Below, one piece after another: positions 6,634 to 14,610 of a DNA stretch of 16,514 bases. The first letter of the stretch is position 1. Each line of letters opens with the position of its first letter. Both the position numbers and the translations under genes were made by a program. The notes beneath the pieces were generated by a model. That model saw only the letters and a program-made list of their open reading frames with translations, was not told the DNA's origin and did not search any database. The DNA is from Candidatus Kuenenbacteria bacterium CG08_land_8_20_14_0_20_37_23 (GTDB lineage Bacteria > Patescibacteriota > Patescibacteriia > UBA2196 > GWA2-42-15), in contig PEXX01000024.1 in NCBI GenBank assembly GCA_002778965.1, forward strand, positions 1 through 16,514, read 5' to 3'.

Positions 6634-7656
6634 ATGAAAACTCATCCGTTAATCAAAAAAATCGAACAGGCTGGTCTGATTGGCCGGGGTTGCGGCACTT
6701 TTCCGACTGCCAAAAAATGGCAGGCAGTTTTAAATGAAAAGGAAAAAGAAAAATATGTGATATGCAACGCTTCAGAATCCGAGCCTGGAATTTTTAAAGA
6801 TGAGTTCATTTTAAATAATTATCCGGAAAAAGTCATTGACGGCATAAATTTGGCAATCAAGACACTTGGCGCTAGAAAGGGATTTATTTATCTCAAGCCG
6901 TCATATTATGATAAATTCAGGCAAAAGCTTGAGGTATTGATCGGAGATGATAAGATTGAGCTTTTTTCTAAAAAATTGGGAGATTATATTGGCGGAGAAG
7001 AATCAGCTATGATCAATTTGATGGAGGGCAAACGCGAGGAGCCTCGTTTGAAACCGCCATTTGTGACCAGTATTGGTTTTCTTAACAAGCCGACTTTGGT
7101 CAATAATTGTGAGACCTTTTATGATATTGCCCTGATTGACAGAGGAAAATATGAGCACGAGAGGTTTTTTTGTATTTCAGGCGATAAGACGCTGCCGGCT
7201 GTTTTTAGATTTGACGAAAAAATAACTGTCAAAGAAGCCATTAGAAAAAGCGGTCTTTATCCTGATTTTCCTTTTTTTATCCAGCTTGGCGGAAAAATGT
7301 CTGGCACATGTTTGAGACGCGATCAGACAGATGATTTGTCCATAAAATATTATGCGGGTCTTTTTATCCATAGTTATGAAAAGGACGAAAAGCAATTGAT
7401 ACGCAGTTGGCTCAAGTTTTTTGCTGAAGAGTCTTGCGGGCAATGCGTGCCATGCCGAGAGGGTGCTTACCGCCTTTATAATCTGTATGAGTCTGGCGGT
7501 TATGATAAGGAACTGTTTACCGATATTTTGTTCACTATGGAAAACACAAGCCTGTGTTCTTTTGGCAAAATGGCGACTGTGGCGATTAGCAGTTATTTTA
7601 AAAATATTAAGCAAGAAAAAATTTTGGACTGGAAAGAGCGTTTAACATGCTATTAG
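6634..7656 (+). CDS. NuoF/HydB-like NADH-oxidising flavoprotein subunit (short form)
   Basis: This family binds FMN and NAD(H) and passes electrons through a [4Fe-4S] cluster. Here the partner is probably the [FeFe] hydrogenase encoded next. Visible features are the FMN loop GRGCGTFPTAKKW (17-29), the NADH-site segment CNASESEPGIFKDE (44-57), YIGGEESAMINLMEGKREEP (119-137), the LVNNCETF strand, an SLBB-like region (~185-240) and the N3-type cluster ligands C268, C271, C274 and C308 (ESCGQCVPCREG and SLCSFG). At 340 residues it lacks the N-terminal thioredoxin-like [2Fe-2S] domain and the C-terminal 2x[4Fe-4S] domain of long HydB proteins, and is shorter than NuoF (~430). The FMN loop reads GCGTF where GGAGF is usual. 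It overlaps hydA by 10 bases. Complex I is unlikely because no other nuo genes are present. Confidence 0.9.
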   Translation: MKTHPLIKKIEQAGLIGRGCGTFPTAKKWQAVLNEKEKEKYVICNASESEPGIFKDEFILNNYPEKVIDGINLAIKTLGARKGFIYLKPSYYDKFRQKLEVLIGDDKIELFSKKLGDYIGGEESAMINLMEGKREEPRLKPPFVTSIGFLNKPTLVNNCETFYDIALIDRGKYEHERFFCISGDKTLPAVFRFDEKITVKEAIRKSGLYPDFPFFIQLGGKMSGTCLRRDQTDDLSIKYYAGLFIHSYEKDEKQLIRSWLKFFAEESCGQCVPCREGAYRLYNLYESGGYDKELFTDILFTMENTSLCSFGKMATVAISSYFKNIKQEKILDWKERLTCY

Positions 7657-9662
7657 AAAAAATGTCAAAAAAAATACAAATTTTAATAAACAACAAAAAT
7701 TATTTTGCTCAAGAGGGCCAAACTATTTTGGATATTGCCATAAAAAACAATTTATTTATTCCTACGCTTTGCAAGCACCCGGATTTAAAAATCCATGGCA
7801 AATGCAGAGTATGTTTGGTTGAAGTTGAAGGTCTTGGGGTAGTGACGTCTTGTTCAACTCCAGTGGAGAATGGAATGAAAATCAAATTAGATACACCTGA
7901 TGTAGCAAGGGCTAGAAAAATAAATCTTGAAATGATTTTTGCCGAGCATATTGAAAAATGCGAGTCTTGTGTCCAATCGGATAGTTGCGCGCTCAAAGAT
8001 TCTTCTAAAAAATATGCCGCTCCGCTGGCAAGATTTAATGACCGTAAAAAAAATTATCCTGTATGGCATTTCGGCGCGCTGGGCGAAAGAGCCATAAAAA
8101 AGAAGAAAAAAGAGATAGATGAAAAGATTGAGAAAAAAGACGTAGAACTCCGCAAAAAACAGGTCAAACAACACGGGACAGGTTTTATCCAATTTGACGC
8201 CAGTAAATGCATTGACTGCGGTATTTGCACTGAAATTTGCAGAGAAAAACAAACTGTGGATTTTTATGAGACTCACGGCAAAGGATATTTAACGCAAACT
8301 AAACCAACTGATGATTTTAAGAGGGATTGCACCTATTGCGGCCAGTGCGTTGTACATTGTCCGGCAGGAGCGATTCAAGGCGTATCGCATTGGAAGAATG
8401 TTGAGGAATTGTTAGAAAATAAACAAGATAAAGTTTTGGTAGCACAAATTGCTCCCTCAATCAGAGTAAGTATCGGCGAAGAATTTGGCATGGACTATGG
8501 GCAGGTTGTTACGGAACAATTAGCCGCCGCTATACACGAGCTTGGATTTGATTATGCTTTTGATGTTACATGCGGCGCTGATTTCACCACTTATGAAGAG
8601 GCCAGAGAACTTATCCATTGGCTTGAGTCTGGCAAGAATCGGCCGATGTTGACTTCTTGTTGCCCTGGCTGGGTCAAATTTGTTGAGTTTTATTATCCTG
8701 ATTTTGCGCCTCATTTGACTACTACCCGCTCACCGCATATTATTTCAGGAATTTTAGCTAAAACATATTTCGCGGATTTGATAGATAAAAAGGCAAAAGA
8801 CATAATTGTAGTGTCAATTATGCCATGTACTGCCAAAAAGCAGGAAATCAGTCTGTACCGTCATAAACTTGATTCAGATTTATGCATTGAAAGATTGGGT
8901 TTTGAAGATTATGAGATAGCAACAAAATGTTTTATTAAACATAATGAAAATAAGGATGAATTGCGTTTGCCGGCTGTTGATTATGTATTGACCGCGCGTG
9001 AGTTTGCCTATCTTTTGAAAAGAAATAAAATTGATTTTGCGAAAATTAAACCGCGGGCAATGGACAGTCCTTTGGGCGAATATTCTGGGGCAGGCGTGAT
9101 TTATGGAGCTTCTGGCGGAGTCATGGAGTCGGCTCTGCGCACAGCAGATGCTTTTTTACGAGTTAAGAAAAAATTTGGAAGTCTTGAGCCTGTCCTTTTG
9201 GGAAAGAATTTCGTGTCTGACAAGAAGCGACTGTCAAACATCGCAACTGGCAGGATTGATTTTAAGGAGGTCAGGGGCGAGCAGGGGATTAAGGAGGCTA
9301 CTGTTAAGCTAGGCGGCATTAAGCTCAAAATGGCCGTTGTCAACGGGCTTGGCAACGCGCGTGCGCTTTTGGACAATCTTGCCGCGCGCAGAGTAAAATA
9401 TGACTATGTTGAAGCAATGGCCTGTCCAGGCGGGTGTATTGGCGGCGGAGGCCAGCCAGTGCCAGTTTCCAGTCAGATTAGGATCAAACGCTCTGTCGCG
9501 CTCTATGGCATAGATAAAGACTTAAAAATTCGCACTGCTCACGATAATGTCGCGCTTTTGAAAGTTTATCGGGATTATTTTCAGGGAGACGAGGCCGTTA
9601 TTGAAAGTTTGTTACACTGCAGGTATAATAAGATTGACCGCGGAGGATATAAAGAAGTTTAA
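7647..9662 (+). CDS. hydA: [FeFe] hydrogenase, catalytic subunit
   Basis: This enzyme reversibly reduces protons to H2 at the H-cluster. Domains in order: a [2Fe-2S] ferredoxin (C42, C53, C56, C69); a His-Cys [4Fe-4S] site (H101, C105, C108, C114); two [4Fe-4S] sites (C188/191/194/198 and C228/231/234/238); then the H-cluster domain with TSCCPGW (C338 proton relay, C339 ligand), MPCTAKKQE (C394) and EAMACPGGCIGGGGQP (C593, C597). A fused small-subunit tail follows (SVALYGIDKD...HDNVALLKVY). All cluster ligands are intact, so activity is expected once the enzyme is matured. A Lys/Glu-rich insert lies at ~145-175, and the span from the second to the third H-cluster motif is ~55 residues longer than in Clostridium pasteurianum CpI. 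The start at 7647 overlaps the upstream gene and has a GGAAAGAG sequence upstream; a second ATG at 7662 is an alternative. Electrons probably come from NADH through the NuoF-like partner. Confidence 0.97.
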   Translation: MLLEKMSKKIQILINNKNYFAQEGQTILDIAIKNNLFIPTLCKHPDLKIHGKCRVCLVEVEGLGVVTSCSTPVENGMKIKLDTPDVARARKINLEMIFAEHIEKCESCVQSDSCALKDSSKKYAAPLARFNDRKKNYPVWHFGALGERAIKKKKKEIDEKIEKKDVELRKKQVKQHGTGFIQFDASKCIDCGICTEICREKQTVDFYETHGKGYLTQTKPTDDFKRDCTYCGQCVVHCPAGAIQGVSHWKNVEELLENKQDKVLVAQIAPSIRVSIGEEFGMDYGQVVTEQLAAAIHELGFDYAFDVTCGADFTTYEEARELIHWLESGKNRPMLTSCCPGWVKFVEFYYPDFAPHLTTTRSPHIISGILAKTYFADLIDKKAKDIIVVSIMPCTAKKQEISLYRHKLDSDLCIERLGFEDYEIATKCFIKHNENKDELRLPAVDYVLTAREFAYLLKRNKIDFAKIKPRAMDSPLGEYSGAGVIYGASGGVMESALRTADAFLRVKKKFGSLEPVLLGKNFVSDKKRLSNIATGRIDFKEVRGEQGIKEATVKLGGIKLKMAVVNGLGNARALLDNLAARRVKYDYVEAMACPGGCIGGGGQPVPVSSQIRIKRSVALYGIDKDLKIRTAHDNVALLKVYRDYFQGDEAVIESLLHCRYNKIDRGGYKEV

Positions 9663-9702
9663 AATTTTTGGTTGTTTAAATAATTTTTTCACTTTTAATA
9701 AT

Positions 9703-10251
9703 ATGCCGCAAACAACAACTCTCGCAAAATTAAATATTTCATATGCTGTCAAATTTTTAATACTTTTGACCATGGCTGTTTGCGCGCCGCTTTTCGGTTT
9801 CCATTCCCAATGGGTAACCGGCCCGATTGTCAATATGGCGCTTATTCTGTCTGTTTTTACGCTTGGCATTCGCGGCGCTTTTTTGATCGGTCTTTTGCCG
9901 TCAACCATTGCCCTTGGCGCCGGTCTTCTGCCGGCTATTTTAGCGCCCATGATTCCTTTCATTATCATCTCCAACTGCCTGTTTATTTTGGTTCTTGATT
10001 ATTTCAAAAATCGGTTGTCGGACAAGGAGATTGCTGCCGTTGATTATTTTCTGGCCATTTTTGTATCCGCGGGCCTGAAGTATTTATTTTTACTGTCAAC
10101 TTCAAAAATTGTCGCAGGACTTTTATTAAAACAGGAATTGGCCGCCAAAGCGGCTGATATAATGTCTTACCCGCAATTTTTTACGGCTCTGATCGGCGGG
10201 GTTTTGGCCGGAGGAGCTTTGAAGATATTAAAAAATGCCAAACAAACTTAA
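9703..10251 (+). CDS. Six-TM membrane protein, ECF-transporter S-component-like
   Basis: A 182-residue, very hydrophobic protein with about six transmembrane helices (roughly residues 16-32, 38-56, 57-74, 76-101, 113-138, 156-176). Size, helix number and the short Gly/Pro/Ala-rich helices (GAFLIGLLPSTIALGAGLLP) resemble substrate-binding S components of energy-coupling-factor vitamin and metal transporters. This is a fold-level impression, since no S-component signature that names a substrate is seen. The frame is open upstream to 9601, but the ATG at 9703 is chosen because it avoids overlapping hydA by 62 bases and places a polar N-terminus before TM1. It lies 40 bases after hydA and overlaps pgk by 17 bases, so it belongs to the hydrogenase-glycolysis transcript. 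A role in supplying a metal or cofactor is possible. No ECF ATPase or T component is in the window. Confidence 0.75.
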   Translation: MPQTTTLAKLNISYAVKFLILLTMAVCAPLFGFHSQWVTGPIVNMALILSVFTLGIRGAFLIGLLPSTIALGAGLLPAILAPMIPFIIISNCLFILVLDYFKNRLSDKEIAAVDYFLAIFVSAGLKYLFLLSTSKIVAGLLLKQELAAKAADIMSYPQFFTALIGGVLAGGALKILKNAKQT

Positions 10252-11533
10252 GCCAATCAAAAATTTGGCTAAAGATTTAAAGAATATATCGGCTAAGCGC
10301 GTGCTGGTGCGCTGTGATTTTGACGTGCCGCTGAAACAATTAATAATTAACAATAAACAAGAAATAAAAGTCAGGATAATTGACGACAGCAGACTAAAGA
10401 CATGCCTGCCAACCATTCAATATTTGATCAAAAAGCAAGCCGGACAGATTATTTTAGCCGGTCATCTCGGCCGTCCGGATGGCATGACAGTTAAAAATTT
10501 AAGTTTGTTTCCAGTTGCTAAAAGATTAGAGAAATTGTTGGCAGAAAATACAAAATATACGTCAAAGTCGGATCAGCATATGGCCGGAGTGACACAAAAT
10601 ACTCATAAATTCAAAATTCAAAATTCAAAATTCAAAATTCATTTTATCAAAGACATTGACCGATATTTTTCCCGCAAAATTCAAGAGCTGGTCAAATCAA
10701 GCGCAAGCCGCATTATTATGCTTGAAAATTTGCGTTTTTCCGGCAGAGAAGAGGCCAACTGCGGTCGTTTTGCAAAGAATTTGAGCCGTATTGCCGATGT
10801 TTATGTTAACGAGTCTTTTGCCGCTTCGCACCGCGCGCATTCATCAATTGACGCGATTCAGAATTATTTGCCGAGTTATCTTGGATTTCATACGCAAAAG
10901 GAAATTGAAAATTTATCCGCGGTGCTGGACGATCAGCAGAAGCCGCTCGCTCTTATTGTAGGCGGCGCTAAGATTGAAACGAAATTGCCGCTGATTAATT
11001 TATTTTTGAACAGAGCTGATTGTATTTTAATCGGCGGGGCTGTGGCGAATAATTTTCTGAAAGCATCAGGGCATGATATTGGCGGATCGCTTGTTGACGA
11101 CAGTTTTTTGGCTACCGCGAAAAGAATGTTGGCTTTATCTGGAAAGACCGCTGGACCGCAAAATTTTAAGGACAAGAGAAAAATTCAGACATCAAATGCC
11201 AGGTTGATTTTGCCGGTTGACTGGAAAATGGAAGGCAGCAGAATTTTTGATATCGGCCCGCGGACAATTAAATTATTTGGTGGTATAATTCAGACAGCCA
11301 AAACGATAATTTGGAATGGGCCGATGGGACGCTCGGAAATCGTTAAATTCAAAACAGGCACGGCCGTGGTCGCCAAATTAATTTTAGAATCAGGCGCAAG
11401 GACTGTTATTGCCGGTGGCGATACTGGCTTGGTCTTGAGAGGAAAAAAGATTCCTGCCAATATATTTATTTCGTCAGGCGGCGGAGCCGCGCTTGAATTT
11501 TTGAGCGGCAAAAGATTGCCAGGGATAAGATAA
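10235..11533 (+). CDS. pgk: Phosphoglycerate kinase
   Basis: Pgk makes ATP from 1,3-bisphosphoglycerate in lower glycolysis. The 432-residue sequence shows RVLVRCDFDVPL (22-33), the substrate arginine region DDSRLKTCLPTI, LAGHLGRP (74-81), ENLRFSGREEAN, SHRAHSS, GGAKIETK (243-250), WNGPMGRSE (360-368), the nucleotide-binding AGGDTG (393-398) and the C-terminal SSGGGAALEFLSGKRLPG. It is ~30-40 residues longer than usual. One extra segment (~106-137) contains a heptanucleotide array (10611-10638) encoding KFKIQNSKFKI in a surface loop before FIKDID. A second variable stretch (~303-322) precedes ARLILPVDW. Core residues are intact, so the enzyme should work. The start overlaps the upstream membrane-protein gene by 17 bases. 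No proper Shine-Dalgarno is present: a GGAGGAG lies too far upstream. Confidence 0.96.
   Translation: MPNKLKPIKNLAKDLKNISAKRVLVRCDFDVPLKQLIINNKQEIKVRIIDDSRLKTCLPTIQYLIKKQAGQIILAGHLGRPDGMTVKNLSLFPVAKRLEKLLAENTKYTSKSDQHMAGVTQNTHKFKIQNSKFKIHFIKDIDRYFSRKIQELVKSSASRIIMLENLRFSGREEANCGRFAKNLSRIADVYVNESFAASHRAHSSIDAIQNYLPSYLGFHTQKEIENLSAVLDDQQKPLALIVGGAKIETKLPLINLFLNRADCILIGGAVANNFLKASGHDIGGSLVDDSFLATAKRMLALSGKTAGPQNFKDKRKIQTSNARLILPVDWKMEGSRIFDIGPRTIKLFGGIIQTAKTIIWNGPMGRSEIVKFKTGTAVVAKLILESGARTVIAGGDTGLVLRGKKIPANIFISSGGGAALEFLSGKRLPGIR
10611..10638 (+). repeat. Heptanucleotide array (TCAAAAT)x4 inside pgk
   Basis: Four perfect copies of TCAAAAT run in tandem, with partial units on both sides, inside the pgk coding frame (residues ~126-135). 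The period of 7 is not a multiple of 3, so gain or loss of one unit would frameshift pgk, while three units (21 bases) keep frame. The array falls in a variable loop of Pgk, consistent with a tolerated insertion. Confidence 0.95.
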
Positions 11534-11557
11534 TAATTTTCACCAATTATTTGGATT

Positions 11558-12889
11558 ATGTCTAAAATAGAAAAAATTAAAGCCAGTGAAATACTTGATT
11601 CGCGCGGAGATCCGACGGTTGAAGTCAGGGTTGAATTGGACAATGAAATTTTTGGAGTGGCTTCTGTGCCGAGCGGAGCTTCTACCGGAGTTCACGAAGC
11701 GCTTGAGTTGCGCGATGGCGACAAAAAGCGTTATCAAGGCAAGGGCACGCTAAAGGCCGTTGCTAACATTAATAAAAAAATAGCTCCTGTTTTGACCGGT
11801 TATGACGTGGAAGATCAACAAAAGATAGACAACACGATGATTGATATGGACGGCACGCCTGATAAAGAAGAATTAGGCGCTAATGCCATACTTGGAGTCT
11901 CACTGGCTTGCGCGCGCACAGCAGCTTTTTCCCAGAAAATTCCGCTTTACGGCTATATCAATAAATCATATGGGCTGCCGGCAGTCAGCCGCAGAATTCC
12001 AATTCCTTTATTCAATATTTTCAACGGAGGAAAACACGCGGACACTAATCTTGATTTTCAGGAGTTTATGATAATTCCAATTATTGACGCAAGTTTTAAA
12101 GAAAGGCTGCGCATAGCCGCGGAGATATTTCATGAATTAGGCAGAGTGTTAAAAGATATCGGGTTGGATATTGATGTGGGTAATGAAGGCGGTTACGCGC
12201 CGAATATTGATTCTTCAGTCAAAGCAGTTGAATATATTCTCCTTGCCGTAGAGAGAGCAGGGTATAAAGCATGGGAACAAATTGCCCTTGGTATGGACGC
12301 AGGAGCTTCCAGTTTTTATCTGGCGCGCGAACAGATGTACAATTTTAGCCTTGACGGATCGTCGCTCGATTCCGACCAATTGATTTACCTGTATAAAGAG
12401 TGGTTTGGCAAGTATCCGTTTCTTCTGATTGAGGATCCTTTAGCAGAAGACGATTGGCACGCATGGCAGGCCATGTCTAAAGAGTTCGCGCGAATTAATC
12501 TTAAAATTCATAATTATAAGCTTGACGGCCAGAAATTCATCAGGCTGCACGAAAAAAAATTGCACCCGGTAATTGTCGGAGATGACATTTTTACCACAAA
12601 TTCAAAAAGGCTTGAGGAGGGCATCAGGCTTGGAGTGTCCAACGCAGTAGTAGTCAAACCGAATCAAATTGGCACACTTACCGAGACTATTGAATTTGCC
12701 AAATTAGCCCAAGATAACGGTTATCAGCTCGTTGTTTCACATCGTTCCGGCGAAACGTATGATGATTTCATTGCCGATCTCGCAGTCGCGCTTGGCAGTG
12801 AATTCATAAAAGCTGGCGCGCCATCACGCGGAGAGAGGGTTGCAAAATATAATAGATTGCTGAAGATAGAGGAGGAAATTTACGGATGA
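11558..12889 (+). CDS. eno: Enolase with a ~23-residue insertion near the active site
   Basis: Enolase dehydrates 2-phosphoglycerate to phosphoenolpyruvate. The 443-residue protein has SxxxxILDSRGDPTVEV at the N-terminus, the PSGASTG loop (38-44), NGGKHADTN, catalytic E169 and E210 (VGNEGGYAP), Mg-binding D247, E292 and D342, catalytic K367 (VVVKPNQIG), and SHRSGET (394-400). All expected active-site residues are present. Between E292 (IEDPLAEDDW) and D342 (VGDDIF) there are 50 positions where Escherichia coli has 27, so about 23 residues (~312-335, including KIHNYKLDGQKF) are inserted. Two small departures from the usual motifs are NGGK for NGGA and GNEGG for GDEGG. The gene lies 24 bases after pgk, matching a lower-glycolysis operon, and stops with TGA. 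No Shine-Dalgarno is present. Confidence 0.96.
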   Translation: MSKIEKIKASEILDSRGDPTVEVRVELDNEIFGVASVPSGASTGVHEALELRDGDKKRYQGKGTLKAVANINKKIAPVLTGYDVEDQQKIDNTMIDMDGTPDKEELGANAILGVSLACARTAAFSQKIPLYGYINKSYGLPAVSRRIPIPLFNIFNGGKHADTNLDFQEFMIIPIIDASFKERLRIAAEIFHELGRVLKDIGLDIDVGNEGGYAPNIDSSVKAVEYILLAVERAGYKAWEQIALGMDAGASSFYLAREQMYNFSLDGSSLDSDQLIYLYKEWFGKYPFLLIEDPLAEDDWHAWQAMSKEFARINLKIHNYKLDGQKFIRLHEKKLHPVIVGDDIFTTNSKRLEEGIRLGVSNAVVVKPNQIGTLTETIEFAKLAQDNGYQLVVSHRSGETYDDFIADLAVALGSEFIKAGAPSRGERVAKYNRLLKIEEEIYG

Positions 12890-12934
12890 ATTAAACGCGC
12901 AAGTTTTTTATGTCATTTATAATTCTCTTGGTAT

Positions 12935-14530
12935 ATGCGCAAAGCATTTTTTAAAATAACGGGAAGATTTTTTTACAGGCCTTTTGTATTAACAATTTTG
13001 GACGGTTTCGGCATCGCGCCGTCCGGGCCTGGCAATGCTGTGGCTATTGCCAAAATGCCTTTTTGGCGGTCTATTTTAAAAAAATATCCTTACACCGAAC
13101 TGGCCGCTCATGGCGAAGCAGTAGGACTTTTCCATGGCGCGGACGGCAATTCAGAAGCAGGCCATATCAACTTAGGCGCGGGGCGCATCGTAGAACAAGA
13201 TTTGTTGATTGTTTCTAAAATGATAAAGGATGGCACTTTTTTTAGAAACCCAGCTTTTTTGCAAGCAATCAAGCATATTAAAAAGAATAAATCCAATCTG
13301 CATTTGATGGGATTATTGACTGGTGAAAATTCAGCGCACGCTCATCCGGAACATTTGGATGCGTTGATAGAATTATGTCGGCGCCAAAAAATTAAAAATA
13401 TTTATTTGCATCTTTTTACAGACGGCCGTGATTCTCCTCCTTATGATGGGTATAATTTTTTACATAAATTGATTGGCAAGATTGACGCGAAGAGCGAACA
13501 TATAGCTACTATTATTGGTCGTTTTTATGGCATGGATAGAAAAAAAGAATGGGGCCGCACCAAAAAAGCTTATGACGCTTTGATTTTTGGTTCTGGAATA
13601 AAAGACAATGACGCGTTGCACGCCATTGAAGAGTCTTATGCCCGCGGCCGGTCGGATGAATTTATAAAACCAATCACAATTCTTGAAAATAACGCGATAC
13701 TGCCGAGAATAGCGGACAATGACGCAGTTATTTTTTTTAACGCAAGATCTGACAGGGCGCGCCAACTTACTAAAGCTTTCATCCAGATGGATTTTAATAA
13801 GGATAACCCGGATTCTTTTAAGAGAAAAAAAATTTTAAAAAATTTTTTATTCGTGGCATTGACCGACTTTGGTCCGGATCTGCCGAATCTATTGACAGCC
13901 TATCCATCTCCGGACATTAAGGCAACTTTGCCAATGGAGTTGGCTGATTTACGCCAATTATATATTGCTGAAACTGATAAATACGGCCATATGACATATT
14001 TTTTTAATGGCGGGTATGCTCATCCGGTTGGAGGAGAAGACAGGATCCTTGTAAGATCTCCGCGAGTAATGTCATATGACGCTACTCCCAATATGGCGGC
14101 GGCAGAGATAACCGAACTTATTATAAAAAATATCAAAGGAGAAATTTACGATTTTTTTGGAATTAATTTTGCTAATCCTGATATGCTTGGGCATACAGGA
14201 AATTTGACAGCCGCGATTAAGGGGCTTGAATTTGTTGATAGGTGCTTGAAAAAAATCAGCGAAGAAGTAGTTGTGAAAAGAAATGGCTGGCTGGTGATTG
14301 TCGCTGATCATGGAAATGTTGAGGAAATGATTGATCAAACAACCGGCAAGGTTGATACAGAACATTCTATTTTTCCAGTGCCTTTTATTTTAATTGGACC
14401 GGATGAAGTAGTTGGCAAGATAAAATTGAGGAGTAAAGGAATTTTAGCTGATGTGGCGCCAACCATACTTTATTTATTGAAAAAAGACAAGCCGCCGGAA
14501 ATGACAGGCAGAAATCTTATTATGACATAA
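12935..14530 (+). CDS. gpmI: 2,3-bisphosphoglycerate-independent phosphoglycerate mutase
   Basis: GpmI interconverts 3- and 2-phosphoglycerate with two Mn ions and a phosphoserine intermediate, linking Pgk to enolase. At 531 residues it has the usual length. Motifs are LTILDGFGIAP with metal-binding D23, GNSEAGHINLGAGR with catalytic S73, LFTDGRDSPP, GRFYGMDRKKEW, FFNARSDRARQLTKAF, GHMTYFFNGG, NFANPDMLGHTGN, VADHGNVEEM and TEHSIFPVPFIL. All phosphatase-domain and mutase-domain signatures are intact. The ~15 residues before FVLTILDG are a basic, slightly hydrophobic extension; an internal start is not obvious, so the first ATG is kept. It follows eno by 45 bases. A TATAAT (12918-12923) lies just upstream but has no -35 partner, so read-through from the operon is the simpler view. 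Confidence 0.96.
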   Translation: MRKAFFKITGRFFYRPFVLTILDGFGIAPSGPGNAVAIAKMPFWRSILKKYPYTELAAHGEAVGLFHGADGNSEAGHINLGAGRIVEQDLLIVSKMIKDGTFFRNPAFLQAIKHIKKNKSNLHLMGLLTGENSAHAHPEHLDALIELCRRQKIKNIYLHLFTDGRDSPPYDGYNFLHKLIGKIDAKSEHIATIIGRFYGMDRKKEWGRTKKAYDALIFGSGIKDNDALHAIEESYARGRSDEFIKPITILENNAILPRIADNDAVIFFNARSDRARQLTKAFIQMDFNKDNPDSFKRKKILKNFLFVALTDFGPDLPNLLTAYPSPDIKATLPMELADLRQLYIAETDKYGHMTYFFNGGYAHPVGGEDRILVRSPRVMSYDATPNMAAAEITELIIKNIKGEIYDFFGINFANPDMLGHTGNLTAAIKGLEFVDRCLKKISEEVVVKRNGWLVIVADHGNVEEMIDQTTGKVDTEHSIFPVPFILIGPDEVVGKIKLRSKGILADVAPTILYLLKKDKPPEMTGRNLIMT

Positions 14531-14563
14531 CGCTCGTCGTTGTATGAATGCGGCAGGATTGAT

Positions 14564-14592
14564 TTGTCAAAGGCGCAAATTTATATTAAGAT
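14564..14592 (+). promoter_or_regulatory. Candidate sigma70-type promoter before the signal-peptidase-like gene
   Basis: TTGTCA (14564-14569) and TAAGAT (14587-14592) are separated by 17 bases, matching the -35 and -10 consensus at 5/6 and 4/6 positions. Transcription would begin near 14600, about 11 bases before the ATG at 14611. It could give the signal-peptidase-like gene and glyS a start separate from the glycolytic genes. Confidence 0.45.
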
Positions 14593-14610
14593 AACAATAT
14601 ATTTCATAAC

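Noticed and set aside
7177..7614. 145-codon minus-strand frame opposite the NuoF-like gene
   Set aside because: It lies entirely antisense to a well-supported gene, has no recognisable protein character and is a shadow frame.
6634..7656. Complex I (NuoF) as the role of the flavoprotein
   Set aside because: No other complex I genes are present, and the gene overlaps hydA, so a hydrogenase partner is more likely.
7887..8276. 129-codon minus-strand frame opposite hydA
   Set aside because: Antisense to the ferredoxin-like domains of HydA. Its Phe-rich composition mirrors the Lys-rich codons of the true strand.
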